Assembly (NCBI GenBank): GCA_016841965.1
Contig: JAEANN010000022.1
Coordinates: 96,734-160,733, forward strand
DNA from: Candidatus Roseilinea mizusawaensis
Lineage (GTDB): Bacteria > Chloroflexota > Anaerolineae > J036 > Brachytrichaceae
DNA length: 64,000 nt
Direction of reading: 5' to 3'
A program made the position numbers and the translations under genes. The notes under the pieces are model-generated. The model was given only the letters and a program-made list of their open reading frames with translations. It had not been told where the DNA came from and ran no database searches. Of this stretch, positions 9,128 through 16,932 are shown piece after piece (position 1 is the first letter of the stretch; every line of letters begins with the position of its first letter).

Positions 9128-10162
9128 CTACGGGTTGCCCGCCACCGCCAGACCAACGCCCAGCATAGCCGCGAAAATGCCGATCAGCCAGAAGCGTTGC
9201 ACGATCTGCGACTCGCTCCAGCCCAGCAACTCGAAGTGATGGTGCAACGGCGCCATCTTGAACAGTCGTCGGCCTTCGCCATACCGCCGCCGCGTGTACT
9301 TGAAATAGCCTGATTGAAAGATGACGCTGAGCGCCTCGGCAACCGGGATAATGGCGATCACGGGCAACAGCAGCCACTGGCCGGTCATGAGCGCCACCAC
9401 GCCGAGGGCGGCTCCCAAGGCCTCGCTGCCCAAGTCGCCCATGAACAAGGCCGCCGGATGCACGTTGAACCAGAGAAAGCCCAACAGCGCGCCGGCTACC
9501 AACATACAAAACATGGTCAGAAAAACCTGTCCCTGGATATAGGCGATCACGCCATATGCCACATACGCCACCAGGCTGATCAGAGCCGCCAACCCATCTA
9601 GACCGTCGGTGAAATTGACTGCGTTGGCCGAGCCGTGAATGATAAAGATGGCGATGGGGATCCATAGCGCGCCCAGCTCGATTGGCTGCGCGACAAATGG
9701 GATACCGAGCCGGCCAATATCGAACACCAGATTCATCACCAACGCCGCCGTCGCAGCGATGACGAGCTGAATGAGCGCTTTGCTGCGCCCCCGCATCCCT
9801 TCGCCGCGTCGCACGCCGCGCACGCCCATGTAGTCGTCGATGGCCCCCAGAATGGCGAATCCGATCATGACGGCCATAGGGATGGCCAGCGAGCGGCCCA
9901 CCAGCACGACGCCGGCAAAATCCAGGCCGATGCGCGGCGGAATACGCGAATACAGGTACATGACGGTCAACAGCACGATGACCGGCGCAACAATCAGGAT
10001 GCCGCCCATCGTGGGTGTGCCGGTCTTGACCTGGTGCGCAGCCGGCCCTTCGATCCGAATCTGCTTGCCGATTCGGTGTTGCTTCAGGAAATGAATCAAC
10101 GGGCGTCCACATAGAATTGCAATCAGGCAACACAGGCTGCCCATGATCAACGATATGCCCAT
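9128..10162 (-). CDS. mraY: Phospho-N-acetylmuramoyl-pentapeptide transferase
   Basis: 344 residues, polytopic (about ten helices). MraY transfers phospho-MurNAc-pentapeptide to undecaprenyl phosphate, giving lipid I. Signature parts are KTGTPTMGGILI (about 46-57), FAILGAIDDYMGVRG with the conserved Asp pair, NAVNFTDGLDGLAAL, FMGDLGSEALG, and the late APLHHHFELLGW with the catalytic-site His cluster. FMGDLGS replaces the common FMGDTGS and is a mild variant. It starts 6 bp after the murF stop, so the two are surely co-translated. Confidence 0.97.
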   Translation of the reverse strand: MGISLIMGSLCCLIAILCGRPLIHFLKQHRIGKQIRIEGPAAHQVKTGTPTMGGILIVAPVIVLLTVMYLYSRIPPRIGLDFAGVVLVGRSLAIPMAVMIGFAILGAIDDYMGVRGVRRGEGMRGRSKALIQLVIAATAALVMNLVFDIGRLGIPFVAQPIELGALWIPIAIFIIHGSANAVNFTDGLDGLAALISLVAYVAYGVIAYIQGQVFLTMFCMLVAGALLGFLWFNVHPAALFMGDLGSEALGAALGVVALMTGQWLLLPVIAIIPVAEALSVIFQSGYFKYTRRRYGEGRRLFKMAPLHHHFELLGWSESQIVQRFWLIGIFAAMLGVGLAVAGNP

Positions 10163-10168
10163 GGTTGG

Positions 10169-11656
10169 TCACGCAGATTTGGCCTGCTGCGTCACGCCGG
10201 CGCTCAGACCTGCCACGATTTCCTCCATTTTCACGCCGCGCGATCCTTTGATCAAGATCACGCATTTCTGGCGCACAATCTCGCGCAGCGCATGCAGCGC
10301 CTCGGCGTTGGTGTCGCAGGTGCGTATGTCGCATGGCCCTTCCGCGCATCGCGCAGCCTCCTCCGCGATCCAGCGCGCGCGCCGGCCCACACACACCACA
10401 TACTGCGCGACCACTGCCGCCCGACACCCGACATTGCGATGGGCCTGTTCTTCCATGTCGCCCAATTCCAGCATATCGCCGAGCACTGCGACACGCGGGC
10501 TGCCATTAATCTCTGCGAGCAAATTCAACGCCGCAAGAGTCGATTCCTCGCTAGCGTTGTAGGTGTCATCGAGAATGAGCGACCCGTGCGGCCCTTCAAG
10601 CACTGTCAGGCGCAACTGGGCCGAAGAGCGCCGCAAGCCTTCCACGATCTCGTCCCAGGCCATGCCTTCGACCAATCCTACGGCAGCCGCGCGCAACACG
10701 GTGTGCGCACTGTGCCGGCCCAGCAACGGGACGCGCGCCAAGTGTTGCGCTGCGCCGTGGTGCAACACCAGTGAAATGCCATCCAAACCGCGACTTTCGA
10801 TCTGGTCGGCCCACACATCCGCCGTGGGCGCCAGGCCATAGGTCACCACCCGCGCGCGGGTCATCGAGGCCATCGCGCGTACCCGCTCATCGTCATCGTT
10901 CAACACCGCCACGCCGCCCTCGCCGGCAGCCGGCAGCGCCTGAACCAGCTCTGCCTTGGCAAGCTGGATGTTTTCGATCGTGCCCAGCCGTTCCAGGTGC
11001 ACCGGCGCAACCATGGTGACCACGCCTGTGTGGGGCTGCGCCCATTCGCAATATGCGGCGATCTCGCCGCGCTGGTACATGCCCATTTCCAGCACGGCGC
11101 GCTCATGTTCGGGCCTCAACTTCAGCAAAGTCAGCGGCACGCCAATCTCGTTGTTGTAGTTGCCTTCGGATTTGAGCGTGCGGTAGCGTACAGACAGCAC
11201 CTGCGCCACCACTTCCTTGGTGGTCGTTTTGCCCACGCTGCCGGTGATGCCGATCACGCGCAGGCCGGGGGCGCGGGCGCCGATCTTCCTGCGCCACCAG
11301 GCCGCCAGGCGCTGCAAACCCTTCAGCGTGTCATCAACGCGAATGAGCAAGGGCAATTGGTCGCCGCCGGCCGGCTTCGGCGCCGGGTTTGCGGGTGACG
11401 CGCTGACATCGATCCAGCCATGCGCCCACTCGCCGGCAACGTCCAGAGGACGATCGACCAGCGCGGCGATCGCGCCCCGCTCCAGCGCATGGCGGACAAA
11501 ATCGTGGCCGTCCACGCGCTCGCCGCGCAGCGCAATGAACAAATCACCGCGCGATGCTTGTCGCGAGTCAATCGAGACTTCTGGCACCGGCACGTGCTCG
11601 AGCGCCTCAAGGCGCAGCCCGCCCAGGCCTTCAACGACATCTGCTAATGTCAACAT
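10169..11656 (-). CDS. murF: UDP-N-acetylmuramoyl-tripeptide--D-alanyl-D-alanine ligase
   Basis: 495 residues. MurF adds the D-Ala-D-Ala dipeptide made by Ddl. The N-terminal MurF domain shows VSIDSRQASRGDLFIALRGE. The ATP site GITGSVGKTTTKEVVAQVL lies near residues 134-152, followed by KSEGNYNNEIGVPLTLL, which is specific to MurF rather than MurE. The C-terminal domain has LILDDTYNASEEST and AVLGDMLELGD. It follows ftsI with a 47-bp gap; in most bacteria murE would stand in between, but no murE is present here. Confidence 0.96.
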   Translation of the reverse strand: MLTLADVVEGLGGLRLEALEHVPVPEVSIDSRQASRGDLFIALRGERVDGHDFVRHALERGAIAALVDRPLDVAGEWAHGWIDVSASPANPAPKPAGGDQLPLLIRVDDTLKGLQRLAAWWRRKIGARAPGLRVIGITGSVGKTTTKEVVAQVLSVRYRTLKSEGNYNNEIGVPLTLLKLRPEHERAVLEMGMYQRGEIAAYCEWAQPHTGVVTMVAPVHLERLGTIENIQLAKAELVQALPAAGEGGVAVLNDDDERVRAMASMTRARVVTYGLAPTADVWADQIESRGLDGISLVLHHGAAQHLARVPLLGRHSAHTVLRAAAVGLVEGMAWDEIVEGLRRSSAQLRLTVLEGPHGSLILDDTYNASEESTLAALNLLAEINGSPRVAVLGDMLELGDMEEQAHRNVGCRAAVVAQYVVCVGRRARWIAEEAARCAEGPCDIRTCDTNAEALHALREIVRQKCVILIKGSRGVKMEEIVAGLSAGVTQQAKSA

Positions 11657-11703
11657 ATCAATTCACACGTCTCATACGTCAATGCACACATCTGCTCTCG
11701 CAA

Positions 11704-13407
11704 TCACTGCTTGACGTCGGGCGGCACACCCAACAGATAAGCCGCATACGCTGCAACACGCCTAAAAACCGGCACGGTAGTATATGCAGCCCAACGGTTC
11801 TTTTTCGGTTGGTCGAGCTTCACCAGGATTGTCAGCCGGGGCTGTTGGGCCGGCAGAAACCCCACGAAGGTCACGATGGTGGTGTCCTGCTTTACACCGC
11901 GCAAGTACCAGTCTGCTGTGCCGGTTTTGCCGGCCACCGTGTAGCCCTTAGGCAGCGCATCGGGCGTGCTTTTACGGGTGGCAATCTGCATCAGCTCACG
12001 CATCAGGCGCGCCGTTTGCTCAGAGACCACCCGCGCCATCGGCGTGGGCTGTTTGCTGACCACAGCGCCGTCGGGCTTGCGCCACTGGCGCACGACATAG
12101 GGCTGCATCAACACACCGTCATTGGCGATGGCATTGAGCGCGTTGATCACCTGATAAGGCGACGCTGTCATGCCTTGTCCAAAGCTATTGGTGGCCAGGT
12201 CGACTTTGGACCATTGCACATCATTGGGCGTGCGCAGCAGGCCGGCCGGCTCGTTCGCCAGATCGATGCCGGTCTTGCGCCCAAAACCAAACAGATTGAA
12301 GTAGTGATAGAACTTCTCCGGCCCCAGGTCAAAGGCGATCTGCGCCGCCACCACGTTGAGCGAACGCGCCAGCGTGTCTTCGATGTCAACCTTGCCGTGC
12401 GCAGCGCGGTCGCTGTTGCGGATTGTCTTGCCGGCCACCACGAACCGGCCATCATCCTGATACAACGTGGCGGTTGTAGTGGCGCCGGCATCCAGCGCGG
12501 CTGCAATCGTCACCACTTTGACGACCGATCCCGGCTCATAGAGTCGACTTACCGCCGGGTCAATCAGCCGGTTGGCATCAGGGGAATTGGCGATGTCGAT
12601 GGCAAAGTTGGGGTCATAGCCCGGCGCCGAAGCCGCCGCCAGCACCGCGCCGGTGCGCGTGTCCATGACAATGATCGTGCCGCCTGCAGCCTCGTATTCG
12701 GTCAGCGCTGCCGTCAGTTGTTTCTCCACGTATGATTGCAGGGCCATGTCGAGCGTCAAGACCAGGTCAGCGCCGGAGTGGGTAGGCGTAATCACCATCA
12801 GGTCAAGCCGGGCGCGCTCTTTGCGCATGCCACCCTGCGCGCTCAATTCGCGGTCATAGAACCCTTCGACCCCGGCATAGCCGGCCGGCTGCAGGCTAAC
12901 AAAACCCAACAACGGGCCGGCGATCAAACCCTGCGGATAGACGCGCGCCCAGGTAGGTTGAACCACGATGCCGGCTCGCCCCAGACTGTCCAGCGTGCTG
13001 GTCAGCAAATAAGCTGCCTGGGGGGGCACGTTGTAATACAGAATTGTGGAAGTCGGCGTTGGGGTCTTGCTGCCGGCAATGATGCTGGTGATGCGTTGGC
13101 GTGTCTCCTCAACCGGCCGGGCCATCGCCTGCGCCACAACAAACGCGCATGTCTCGGTGTCGGTGATATAACGCGGATCGACGCGCACCAGATAAGCAGC
13201 CTTGCTGGCTGCCAGAATGTTGCCGTGCCGGTCATAGATCGCGCCGCGCGCCGATTGGCTGTAGTAAGTTGCCGTTTGCTGAAACTGGCCGCGTGACGAA
13301 AGCGTGGACGACTCCAGAATCTGAATCTGGGCCGTCCGCACCACAACGGCCAACACCGCCACAGCAAACGCCACAGCCAAAACGGCGACACGCCGGGGAG
13401 AGATCAT
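11704..13407 (-). CDS. ftsI: Penicillin-binding protein FtsI/PBP3-type transpeptidase
   Basis: 567 residues. A class B PBP with one N-terminal membrane anchor (about 6-24), the pedestal domain, and a C-terminal transpeptidase. The three active-site motifs are visible: YEPGSVVK (SxxK, about residue 290), RSLN (SxN, about 347), and AGKTGTADWY (KTG, about 497). The final segment GFLPAQQPRLTILVKLDQPK is typical of septal transpeptidases. Translation starts in an ATGA overlap with the ftsL stop. No PASTA domain follows the transpeptidase. Confidence 0.94.
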   Translation of the reverse strand: MISPRRVAVLAVAFAVAVLAVVVRTAQIQILESSTLSSRGQFQQTATYYSQSARGAIYDRHGNILAASKAAYLVRVDPRYITDTETCAFVVAQAMARPVEETRQRITSIIAGSKTPTPTSTILYYNVPPQAAYLLTSTLDSLGRAGIVVQPTWARVYPQGLIAGPLLGFVSLQPAGYAGVEGFYDRELSAQGGMRKERARLDLMVITPTHSGADLVLTLDMALQSYVEKQLTAALTEYEAAGGTIIVMDTRTGAVLAAASAPGYDPNFAIDIANSPDANRLIDPAVSRLYEPGSVVKVVTIAAALDAGATTTATLYQDDGRFVVAGKTIRNSDRAAHGKVDIEDTLARSLNVVAAQIAFDLGPEKFYHYFNLFGFGRKTGIDLANEPAGLLRTPNDVQWSKVDLATNSFGQGMTASPYQVINALNAIANDGVLMQPYVVRQWRKPDGAVVSKQPTPMARVVSEQTARLMRELMQIATRKSTPDALPKGYTVAGKTGTADWYLRGVKQDTTIVTFVGFLPAQQPRLTILVKLDQPKKNRWAAYTTVPVFRRVAAYAAYLLGVPPDVKQ

Positions 13408-13805
13408 CGCCCCCCTCCTGCGGCCGCACCTGGCCCTGGCTCTGTCTGTGGCGTGGTTTGCGGCGTAGTTGTTGTCGTGGTCATCGTCGCCGCTTGCGTC
13501 GGTGCAAGCAAGAAGCGCACGTCTGCCGGCTCCTCAAAACCGGCTGCGCGCATGCGCTGCTCGATGACCTGGGGCGATGTCGCGTCGCCAATGTGTTCTT
13601 GGATCTCGGTGATCTCGCCTTCCAGGGCGGCACGTTGGGCTTCGAGTGCGTCGAGCTGCTGGTTCAGAATCGCCGCGCGCGTTGAGACAGACAGCCACAA
13701 GACCACCAAGACTGTGAACAGGCCGGCGCTGGCCAGTGTCAATGCCAGCGTGCGCCGCCATGCGCGTGGCCCGCCATCCAGCATGCCAATGCGCTTAATC
13801 CACAT
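13404..13805 (-). CDS. ftsL: FtsL/DivIC-type septum protein
   Basis: 133 residues: a short basic N-terminus, one membrane helix (about 20-44), then a coiled coil rich in Leu, Glu and Gln (about 47-80, ILNQQLDALEAQRAALEGEI). The C-terminal tail is low-complexity Thr/Pro/Gly. This layout and the position between rsmH and ftsI are diagnostic of FtsL, which forms the FtsQ-FtsL-FtsB subcomplex. It overlaps rsmH by 11 bp and ftsI by 4 bp. Sequence conservation in this family is low, so the call rests on architecture and synteny. Confidence 0.85.
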   Translation of the reverse strand: MWIKRIGMLDGGPRAWRRTLALTLASAGLFTVLVVLWLSVSTRAAILNQQLDALEAQRAALEGEITEIQEHIGDATSPQVIEQRMRAAGFEEPADVRFLLAPTQAATMTTTTTTPQTTPQTEPGPGAAAGGGR

Positions 13806-14748
13806 CGATACGCTCCACCACTCTCAACCTGGCGCTGCGGGCGCGCGGATTTCGCCCCACCTCGTCATCGCCCGGTGCAATCGGCTTCTTGTTCACGAGC
13901 CGCACCTGCGCCAGTTGAGGCACATGGCAACGCTGGGGGGCGCCTAACCCCGGCCCGCCAGGATCGCCTGTCTCCGTAGACGTGGCCGCAGCCCGGAAAG
14001 TGGTTTTGACGATGCGATCTTCCAACGAGTGGAAAGTGATCACTGCCAGCCGGCCACCTGGGGCAAGGATGTCGATCAAGCGAGGCAATGCGGCAGAGAG
14101 CCGACGCAACTCATCGTTGACAGCAATACGCAGCGCCTGAAAAACCTGTGTGGCCGGATGGATGGCGCGCCGCGCGCGCCCGCGATAGCCGACCACGCCT
14201 GCCACTACATCCCTGAGTTGGGCAGTCGTTGTCACCGGCCGGGCTGCCCAAATTGCCTCTGCGACTCGCCAGGCGCGGGGAACCTCGCCATATTCTTTGA
14301 GGATACGCGCCAACTCTGCCACGTCACACTCACTGATCCACTGCGCCGCTGTGACGCCCTGCGTCTGATCAAAACGCATGTCCAGCGGCCCTTCACGCAT
14401 AAAAGATAAACCACGCTGGGGATCGTCTAGCTGATTAGACGACAGTCCCAAATCAATCACAATTCCGTCCAGTGGCGCGAATCCTTCACGCCGGGCCACA
14501 TCGGCAGCCTGGTCGAGCCAGCACCGGCGCAGCACCACACGGTCTCCAAAAGGAGCAAGCCGAGCTGCAGCAGTCTGAATGGCGCTCGGATCGGCATCAG
14601 TACCCAGCAGCCGGCCATCTGGCCCACTGGCTGCAAGAATCGCTTCACTGTGCCCGCCGCCGCCAACGGTGCCGTCCAGATAGCGGCCTGCCGGGCGTGG
14701 GCGAAGCGCCTGCACGACCCTCTGTACCATTACCGGTATGTGAGCCAT
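13795..14748 (-). CDS. rsmH: 16S rRNA (cytosine1402-N4)-methyltransferase RsmH/MraW
   Basis: 317 residues. The SAM-dependent enzyme methylates C1402 of 16S rRNA. The start HIPVMVQRVVQALRP, the SAM motif YLDGTVGGGGHSEAIL (about 23-38), DGIVIDLGLSSNQLDD and RGLSFMREGPLDMR are all family hallmarks. Late motifs are ATQVFQALRIAVNDEL and LAVITFHSLEDRIVK. It lies 7 bp after mraZ, as in most dcw clusters. Confidence 0.97.
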   Translation of the reverse strand: MAHIPVMVQRVVQALRPRPAGRYLDGTVGGGGHSEAILAASGPDGRLLGTDADPSAIQTAAARLAPFGDRVVLRRCWLDQAADVARREGFAPLDGIVIDLGLSSNQLDDPQRGLSFMREGPLDMRFDQTQGVTAAQWISECDVAELARILKEYGEVPRAWRVAEAIWAARPVTTTAQLRDVVAGVVGYRGRARRAIHPATQVFQALRIAVNDELRRLSAALPRLIDILAPGGRLAVITFHSLEDRIVKTTFRAAATSTETGDPGGPGLGAPQRCHVPQLAQVRLVNKKPIAPGDDEVGRNPRARSARLRVVERIDVD

Positions 14749-14755
14749 GGCTGCC

Positions 14756-15184
14756 CTAAATTCCCAATTCAGCCCACACCCGCTCCGGCGCGCCGCGGGC
14801 CTGGATTGCCTCTTGCGCCCGCTCCCATTCGATCGGGCTCCAGACTTCTACGAACCGGCCGACACCTGTCACAACAACCTCATCTTGAATACTGGCGTGC
14901 CGGCGCAGCTTTTCGGGCACAACCACCCGGCCCTGCTTATCCAGGCTGGCATCGTAGGCGTTGCCGTAGATCAGCCGGCGAAAGGCAGCCGCTTCCTGGC
15001 CGGTGAGCGGCAGCGCACTGATTCGTTCGGCCAGCTTGGCGAACTCGTCGGCCGGATACACCCAGATGCAGCGCTCTATTCCGGCAGTCATGACCAGGCC
15101 CTCGGCAAACTGCGGGCGAAATTTCGCCGGCAGCGTGACGCGCGCCTTGTCGTCGAGCAAATGTCTGTACTGTCCTAAAAACAT
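14756..15184 (-). CDS. mraZ: Transcriptional regulator MraZ
   Basis: 142 residues with two SpoVT/AbrB-like halves. The first carries the DDKARVTLPAKFR motif (about 11-23), the second DKQGRVVVPEKLR (about 82-94). MraZ binds direct repeats upstream of its own operon and represses dcw transcription. The gene is first in the cluster. Its promoter and three TGG-type repeats spaced exactly 10 bp apart are annotated separately and are the expected autoregulatory target. Confidence 0.96.
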   Translation of the reverse strand: MFLGQYRHLLDDKARVTLPAKFRPQFAEGLVMTAGIERCIWVYPADEFAKLAERISALPLTGQEAAAFRRLIYGNAYDASLDKQGRVVVPEKLRRHASIQDEVVVTGVGRFVEVWSPIEWERAQEAIQARGAPERVWAELGI

Positions 15185-15232
15185 CGTGCCGTGACCTTAT
15201 CTCTGACTACCGGGGGCCTGTGTCGCCAAAAC

Positions 15233-15257
15233 TCCACAACGACCCACTTTCCCCCAC
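15233..15257 (-). promoter_or_regulatory. MraZ operator: three direct repeats, 10-bp period
   Basis: On the minus strand GTGGG, GTGGG and GTGGA follow each other with exactly 5-base spacers. This matches the known MraZ-binding-repeat layout (TGG-type boxes spaced by 5 nt). The repeats lie just downstream of the -10 box, where bound MraZ would block initiation. Confidence 0.88.
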
Positions 15258-15267
15258 TGTGGTGCAG

Positions 15268-15296
15268 ATACTACTACTTTCTGTCTCATATCGCAA
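15268..15296 (-). promoter_or_regulatory. Sigma-70-type promoter of the dcw operon
   Basis: On the minus strand TTGCGA (15296-15291), a 17-base spacer and TAGTAT (15273-15268). The start point would fall near 15261, at the edge of the MraZ repeats and about 75 bases before the mraZ ATG. Confidence 0.7.
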
Positions 15297-15387
15297 GCCT
15301 TATCAGGGCCTATTTCCTTAACTTTGGAAAAGTACTTGCCGATCTGCGAAATCGTGCAGACTCTAAGCGGGCAGATACTTGTGGGAC

Positions 15388-15430
15388 AGGCTTTCAGGCT
15401 GGCTGGACAGCCTCAAAAGGCTGTTTTACC
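15388..15430. repeat. Hairpin-rich stretch in the gap upstream of mraZ
   Basis: The 323-bp gap 15185-15507 holds the mraZ promoter and operator and, further out, this stretch. It contains ACAGCCT-caaa-AGGCTGT (15407-15424) followed by TTTT on the plus strand, plus partly repeated CAGGCT/GGCTGG words that can pair in other ways. It may end transcription of the gene at 15508-16080 or be a decayed palindromic repeat. The rest of the gap shows nothing. Confidence 0.4.
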
Positions 15431-15507
15431 CAAGACAAGCCCGGCTGTTTCTCAGCAACCGCCACGTGAAGGCCGGCCAGGATATGAGTCCTGCGCGCGC
15501 AACGCGA

Positions 15508-16080
15508 TCAGGGCGAGGGGCGTCGCGGCGTGATGTCCAGAATCGTCACCGGGCTGGTGGCAAAGACCATGGCGGCTGTGCACTCCAGCGGCGCAAGACC
15601 CAGTATCTGGCGTTGCCAGAAATCGTCGCTGTCTGGGTTAATCTCGTAGCTGTCTGGCACGAGCTGGATTGCGCGTGGGTAGTCGCCGCCCGGCGCGTAG
15701 GTCATATCTACCCGATAGACCACGCCACACTTGCATTCGGTGTCAGAACACCGCGAGCCGAGTATCTGCTGACGGATGTGATCGAAATAGCCCGGCACCG
15801 TCATGGGCGCTGCCTCGCACTCATTGCGGAGAATAGCGCTGATCTCGCCGGCCGTCACATCAATCTCTTGCAAGCAACGACCGGTGACGTGCGCCCATTG
15901 CACCAACACACGATAATCGTTGATGCCGGCCTGATCCCAGCGCGCCCGCGCTGCCGACCAGTTGCGCAGCGAGCGATCCACAGGCGCTTCGTAGTCCCTC
16001 TGCGCCAGCGCCGCTGCCCCCCAAGCCAGCGCAAGGGTAAGCGCGACCAGGGCCACACCTTGACACAAAGGTCTGCGCAT
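15508..16080 (-). CDS. Secreted protein, DUF6174-like, paralogue of the next gene
   Basis: 190 residues with a clear signal peptide (residues 1-26, ending AAALAQ). The mature part has the pattern W...AGINDYRVLVQ...TGRCLQEIDV, then a Cys-rich middle (CSDTECKCGVVYRVDMTY) and NPDSDDFW near the end. The same pattern recurs in the neighbour at 16102-16728, so the two arose by tandem duplication and diverged strongly. 'W-x-x-x-x-x-x-x-Y-R' followed by a conserved Cys recalls DUF6174 proteins, whose function is unknown. Five Cys in the mature domain suggest disulfides outside the membrane. The gene lies 21 bp after its paralogue. No catalytic motif is visible. Confidence 0.6.
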   Translation of the reverse strand: MRRPLCQGVALVALTLALAWGAAALAQRDYEAPVDRSLRNWSAARARWDQAGINDYRVLVQWAHVTGRCLQEIDVTAGEISAILRNECEAAPMTVPGYFDHIRQQILGSRCSDTECKCGVVYRVDMTYAPGGDYPRAIQLVPDSYEINPDSDDFWQRQILGLAPLECTAAMVFATSPVTILDITPRRPSP

Positions 16081-16101
16081 CGAGGTTCGCCCTCCTGATC
16101 C

Positions 16102-16728
16102 CTAGCGGGCGCCAACGTCCTGCGCCCTCACCTGCGAGAGGGGCCTGACCCCGATCAAGGCCAGGGTGCGCCCCGAGGCGGCGACAACGAGCGAGCGGGC
16201 GCAGCGCGTCGGCGGTTCACCGACGACCAGGCTTTCCCAGTAGAGCGGCGAATCCGGGTTCATCGTCGGACTCAGCGGCGACAACCCAATCCGCTCTGGC
16301 AGCCCAGAGGCTGCATCGAACCGCGCGACCACCGTGTAGGGCATGATGCACTCGCACGATGCACCCAGACATGTGTCGATCTGAACTCTGGCGCGCAACT
16401 TCTCCAGAAACTGCGTGACTGTCATCAGCGAGATGCCGCAACCGTTCTCAATAACGCTGACGATCTGCTCGCGCAGCACATCCACGATCTGCCGGCAACG
16501 ACCGGAGATGTGGTCGCTCTCGAAGGTGGCCCGGTAATAGTCCAGGCCTAGGGTGCGCCAGGTTGCTTCGATGTGGTCGAGGTCTGCCAGCGCCTGGCCG
16601 GTTGGATTTAGCAGCCGGTCGCGCAGGTCGATGGCAGCGCCGACCAGCGCCGCCAGGAGGGCGCAAAGAATTGCCGTTCCTACTGCGCACGCGCCGGCCA
16701 GTTTCACGCAGCACATTTTAGCGGACAT
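16102..16728 (-). CDS. Secreted or membrane-anchored protein, DUF6174-like paralogue
   Basis: 208 residues from the ATG at 16728; a GTG at 16794 would add 22 residues. The N-terminus has a long hydrophobic segment (about 6-30) that is a signal anchor or signal peptide. The body matches the downstream gene: W..LGLDYYRATFE...SGRCRQIVDV, CLGASCECIMPYTVVARFD, and NPDSPLYWESLVVGEPP with a late Cys. The pair probably forms a two-gene unit. There is no ribosome site of note at either start, so the start is uncertain. I cannot assign a function. Confidence 0.55.
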   Translation of the reverse strand: MSAKMCCVKLAGACAVGTAILCALLAALVGAAIDLRDRLLNPTGQALADLDHIEATWRTLGLDYYRATFESDHISGRCRQIVDVLREQIVSVIENGCGISLMTVTQFLEKLRARVQIDTCLGASCECIMPYTVVARFDAASGLPERIGLSPLSPTMNPDSPLYWESLVVGEPPTRCARSLVVAASGRTLALIGVRPLSQVRAQDVGAR

Positions 16729-16798
16729 GGGCCGGCAGATCGCCAGACGCAGACCCGGCATGCGCCCAGATCCATTTCTCGAATAGCCAAACACTCCA

Positions 16799-16829
16799 TT
16801 GACCTGGAGTCAACTCCAGGCGCCAGGCT
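16799..16829 (+). promoter_or_regulatory. MerR-family-type promoter (TTGACC, 19-bp spacer, palindrome)
   Basis: TTGACC is followed by the tight palindrome CCTGGAGT-ca-ACTCCAGG (16803-16820). With a 19-base spacer the -10 position would be CAGGCT (16824-16829), which is weak. Dyads of exactly this kind inside an over-long spacer are typical of promoters activated by MerR-family proteins. It points at the DMT permease about 100 bp downstream. No merR gene is in the window. Confidence 0.6.
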
Positions 16830-16932
16830 GGGTTTCAACCTTGTGCCTGACTCCTCAACCCTTTGGCACTCTACTTTGGCGATTTATATGGCAAGCAGCG
16901 CGCAATCGGGCGTGCGATAATGCCGGACTTAC

